From contig CM043963.1 in assembly GCA_014529385.2 (NCBI GenBank), positions 108,604,912 to 108,668,911 on the forward strand: 64,000 nucleotides of DNA, given 5' to 3'. The first letter of the stretch is position 1; the number at the start of each line of letters is the position of its first letter. This stretch comes from Adiantum capillus-veneris. Taxonomy: Eukaryota > Streptophyta > Polypodiopsida > Polypodiales > Pteridaceae. The notes under the pieces are model-generated. The model saw nothing but the letters and a program-made list of their open reading frames with translations. It was not told the origin of the DNA and ran no database searches. Shown here piece by piece: positions 61,196 to 64,000 of the stretch. The position numbers and the translations under genes are program-made.

Positions 61196-62205
61196 AGACA
61201 TCATACGCGTATGATGTCTCACAGCATGAATTTCACATCCATTTCAACATTTGAGTGCATAGCCTCATTCCACATGTTAATCACATCCTATGAACCAAGT
61301 ATCATGAGAATTGGAGTTAGAAAACCCAAGGAAAACCAAAAAGACGCAAAGTAGGCCATAAAATTGATTTTTGGTCCTAATTTTGTCAAAATAACTCCAA
61401 ACTCATTGAAACTTTGTAGGATTGTTGATTAACACATCTACAAGCTATCTGGAACCAAAAAGCACCATTTTGACACAAAAGACATCATACGCGTATGATG
61501 TCTATTTGCACTTACAGAGCCAAAACTGCTCATTTGTCATCATACATCCATTATATATATCTAATACATGCTACATATGAAATTTGGAACCATTTGGTCA
61601 AGAGGATCACCCCATTAGCCCAATTGAGGGAAAATCCTTCACCTAAAGCCTATTTTTGGCCCAAATCCAACATACTCAAGTCCAAACCAAGATTTGAGTA
61701 GAAACAGTCCTTCACTAGTACATGGGGAGTCCACAGAACCAATCCCATGCAAAATTGATGAAAAAGACATCATACGCGTATGATGTCTCCAGAGCCATTT
61801 TTAGCCCAAAATCTATCCAAACTTCATAAATCCACTGAATAAGCCTATCTAAAGCCAAATCCAAGCTTATAGAGAAATTTGATCCAAAAATACACTAAAA
61901 GACATCATACGCGTATGATGTCTCACTATGTGATTTTGGCACCTCAGGGCTTCAACCACCAAACAGAAGTGATCTACATGCCATTTGAAAGTGAACCACC
62001 AAGTTTTATCCAATTTGGATCATAAAATCCAAATCCCTTTCAAAATTTTGCCAAGAGCCGGAACTGGACTAAACTGGCCAAAACTTGACCAAATGGGATC
62101 CAAACTCAAATCCAAGCATATGATACTCATGTATACACTATCAGCTACGAGCACAACCAATATGAAGTCATTTTGACACAAAAGACATAATAAAGTAAGA
62201 TGTCT
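61196..62205. promoter_or_regulatory. Palindrome array 2 upstream of ORF3 (five copies)
   Basis: The same 24-bp palindrome as in array 1: perfect at 61196-61219, 61480-61503, 61765-61788 and 61900-61923, and a degenerate 23-bp relic at 62183-62205. Spacings are 284, 285, 135 and 283 bp. The last three nearly repeat the spacings of array 1 (288, 125, 282). Flanks also match pairwise: ATTGATGAAAA precedes both 49477 and 61765. Confidence 0.95.
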
Positions 62206-62371
62206 CCAGCATGATTTTGAGCCCATTTTGCATATTTTTTCACCTACCTTGCATCCTTAGGCCCTGAATAGCTCATGTTTCAATTTTCAAGTCATTTGAA
62301 TGGTTAAAAGCTTCATTTTGGCTTTCAGTACTAAAAAGACGCTAACTTCTGAAATTGGAGTTACAGGATCC

Positions 62372-64000
62372 ATGGATTCCGCCAAGTCATCGGCAACGAA
62401 GAGAAAAAGACCGACAATCAAAGATGCTCTTGCAAAAGCGGAACCCTTTGACATTCCAACAGAAACCCTCAAGCCAACCAAAACTTGGGTGGAGGAAGAA
62501 GTATTGGAGAAAGAGGGAATAAAGATCTACCAGGGGACTTTCAGAGATCCTCAAGGGCAAGCGGTGGATGTACCGATGATCCCACAGGAATTGGTAGATT
62601 ATAGCAGGTCAGAAGACATCAGCAGGTACCTGGAAAGGGTAGACTTGCACAGTTTCTTCACCTCGAGACCATCAGGTGTGGATACAAGAAGAGTGTACGA
62701 GTTGGCAACATCCATTCAGAAGGATGGAAAAGCCACATTGACAGCCATGGATGGAGAGAAAGTAGAAGTACAGATCACTCCACAGCTCATTGTAGACGCA
62801 TTGAAGCTCCACAACAAAGGGAGCTCGGTCAGGGAAAGAAGGGAGGCCATAGAGGTCTATGGGCCCAAGAAGCAGAATGCAACCTATGGAGATATGGAGG
62901 ACCCAAGAGCGGCAACCCTTTGCCGACTGTACAACCAATTTCTTCATGTTTGCAGTAAAAGATCGCAAAAGTATACGACACCACCTCATGCCATTGCGAC
63001 CACCATCACATGGGCATTAAAGAGCAATATGCCCAAAGAGGTGAATTACGCTCAACACATCCACGAGCAAGTAATTGCCATGCACAACGAGAAGCCAAAG
63101 TACATAGGAGGAGCGGAAATTCTGACAAGAATAGCTTATGAAGCTATTGGAGCTAGAGATCAGTGGCCAAAGGTTCCCTCCCAGAATGAGTGGCTTAGAG
63201 AAGCCGACGAGGAGGAAGAACAGCCCGAAGTATCCAAGAGGGCATCCACAAGAGCATGCCGAAAACTAGAAGTAGTTTCAGAACCTGAAGAGGATGTGGA
63301 CGAGCCGCTTAAGAAGAAAGTAAAGAAGAAGGTTGCTCCCAAGCAAACCAAAAGTCAGAAAGCGGCAAGAATGGAAAGACTAGTGGAGCAGTTTAGAGCG
63401 GAACGAGCTCTAAAGGGTGACTTTGAAGAAAAGTGGGTGCCAGACCCCACTAAAGTCGGAACTAGCTCAGCCAGGCCACATACTGATCAATACGATCAAT
63501 ATATTAAAGCTTATGAGGAGTCAGAGGCTATTCTGGAGCAGCAACCTATCGAGCCATACACTGAAGAGGAGGTACAGCAATTAAAAGCTGAGCTGAAAAA
63601 AGACGACAAGGGGAAAAGGAAAGTAGATGAGTCTACTAAGCCTCAAGAGAAAGATGGGCAAGCCGACAAAGGGAAAGCCAAGGAAGCTGAGGACAGATAT
63701 CCCTCTATGACTGATGTACCAACCCCTAAGAAGACGGAAAAAATTGTGGAGGAGACCACAGTAGAGGTGGACACAAATGATTTGGAAAAGCCAGAGGCCG
63801 AGACCAAAGAAAAGAAGATAGATCTAGTTCAGCAAAAGAGAAATGATTATGAGGATCTGGTAGAGATAGGATACACCGAAGAAGAGGCCCTTGAGGCAGT
63901 TTATGGGATCACCATACAAAAACAAGATGAACGGAAAGGAACGGAGAAAAAACAAAGAGTAAAAAAGAAAGTGAAGAGAAACTGGATGAACCGAAAGTAC
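62372..64000 (+). CDS. Element H ORF3, at least 543 codons, runs off the window
   Basis: ATG at 62372 (MDSAKSSATKRKRPTIKDAL); no stop through 64000. Residues 1-20 are basic and could act as a nuclear signal. Residues about 70-280 look globular, with YLERVDLHSFFTSRPSGVD, VQITPQLIVDALKLHN and PPHAIATTITWALKSNM. After residue 290 the protein becomes highly charged, with Lys/Glu-rich coiled-coil and nuclear-signal-like stretches (KKKVKKKVAPKQTK). The globular part resembles in layout the extra ORF proteins of plant Athila and Ogre elements, but I cannot name a family. It lies in sense downstream of pol, a place where Athila has its envelope-like gene; no membrane segment or signal peptide is visible here. 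Unlike gag-pol it has no disruption, which suggests selection or chance. Confidence 0.85.
   Translation, partial: MDSAKSSATKRKRPTIKDALAKAEPFDIPTETLKPTKTWVEEEVLEKEGIKIYQGTFRDPQGQAVDVPMIPQELVDYSRSEDISRYLERVDLHSFFTSRPSGVDTRRVYELATSIQKDGKATLTAMDGEKVEVQITPQLIVDALKLHNKGSSVRERREAIEVYGPKKQNATYGDMEDPRAATLCRLYNQFLHVCSKRSQKYTTPPHAIATTITWALKSNMPKEVNYAQHIHEQVIAMHNEKPKYIGGAEILTRIAYEAIGARDQWPKVPSQNEWLREADEEEEQPEVSKRASTRACRKLEVVSEPEEDVDEPLKKKVKKKVAPKQTKSQKAARMERLVEQFRAERALKGDFEEKWVPDPTKVGTSSARPHTDQYDQYIKAYEESEAILEQQPIEPYTEEEVQQLKAELKKDDKGKRKVDESTKPQEKDGQADKGKAKEAEDRYPSMTDVPTPKKTEKIVEETTVEVDTNDLEKPEAETKEKKIDLVQQKRNDYEDLVEIGYTEEEALEAVYGITIQKQDERKGTEKKQRVKKKVKRNWMNRKY

Larger units (their letters stand above)
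47577..64000 (+). mobile_element. Element H: giant Ty3/Gypsy retrotransposon, right end outside the window
   Basis: It starts with a 949-bp LTR and a tRNA-Asp-type primer site, then a leader of 1.4 kb, gag, PR-RT-RH-IN with unusual additional domains, a 2.8-kb non-coding interval and a second large open frame (ORF3). No 3' LTR is seen before 64000, so the element exceeds 16.4 kb. PR-RT-RH-IN order, the YMDD palm and the tRNA-Asp-like site place it among non-chromodomain plant Ty3/Gypsy elements (the side of the tree with Athila and Tat); no chromodomain is present. The lineage within that group is not decided. Left target-site copy GGGAG at 47572-47576. Confidence 0.9.

Noticed and set aside
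49061-62205. CRISPR-like array because of a repeated palindrome
   Set aside because: The spacings of 125-290 bp, the eukaryotic transposon context and the similarity between spacers exclude CRISPR.

Overview
The window is nuclear DNA of a land plant, most likely a seed plant with a large, transposon-rich genome. It contains nested Ty3/Gypsy and Ty1/Copia LTR retrotransposons, LINE fragments, long (GA)n, (CA)n and (C)n microsatellites, and plant-type primer binding sites for initiator tRNA-Met and tRNA-Asp. I found no single-copy host gene, no rRNA gene and no complete tRNA gene. The species cannot be told from this sequence.

Layout. 622-9392: element A, a chromodomain Ty3/Gypsy on the minus strand, with both LTRs and a perfect TAAGG target duplication but a decayed gag-pol. 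12103-17262: element B, a decayed plus-strand Copia, interrupted in gag by element C (12779-13750), a 972-bp deleted Copia with its own CTTAG target duplication. 17336-18559: microsatellites and pieces of a short Copia LTR family (D), partly head to head. 18959-28027: a tandemly duplicated microsatellite-rich unit of about 0.87 kb. Its first copy is split by element E (19690-27005), a young non-autonomous LTR element that carries an open gag-protease frame but no reverse transcriptase or integrase. 29457-29694: a plus-strand D-family LTR. 32480-34780: LINE F1 (minus). 37800-47256: LINE F2 (minus), same family, split by element G (38086-45280), an LTR element without RT that carries repeat-rich open frames. 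47257-47576: minus-strand 3' end of a C-family Copia. 47577 to the right edge: element H, a giant plus-strand Ty3/Gypsy element of more than 16.4 kb.

Element H is the most unusual part. Its 5' LTR and tRNA-Asp-type primer site are followed by a leader with four copies of a 24-bp palindrome. Then come gag with an unfamiliar N-terminal domain, protease, YMDD reverse transcriptase, RNase H, two consecutive HHCC zinc modules, the integrase core, a second aspartic-protease-like domain and a tail of tryptophan motifs. A second palindrome array follows, and then a long intact open frame (ORF3) that leaves the window. The palindromes lie at nearly the same distances upstream of the gag ATG and of the ORF3 ATG, so the leader appears to have been duplicated to serve a second gene.

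The nesting order can be read from junctions: LINE F2 was entered by G and by a C-family Copia, and that Copia was entered by H. All gene-like content here concerns transposon replication; the shared work is reverse transcription and integration, with E, G and C depending on other elements.
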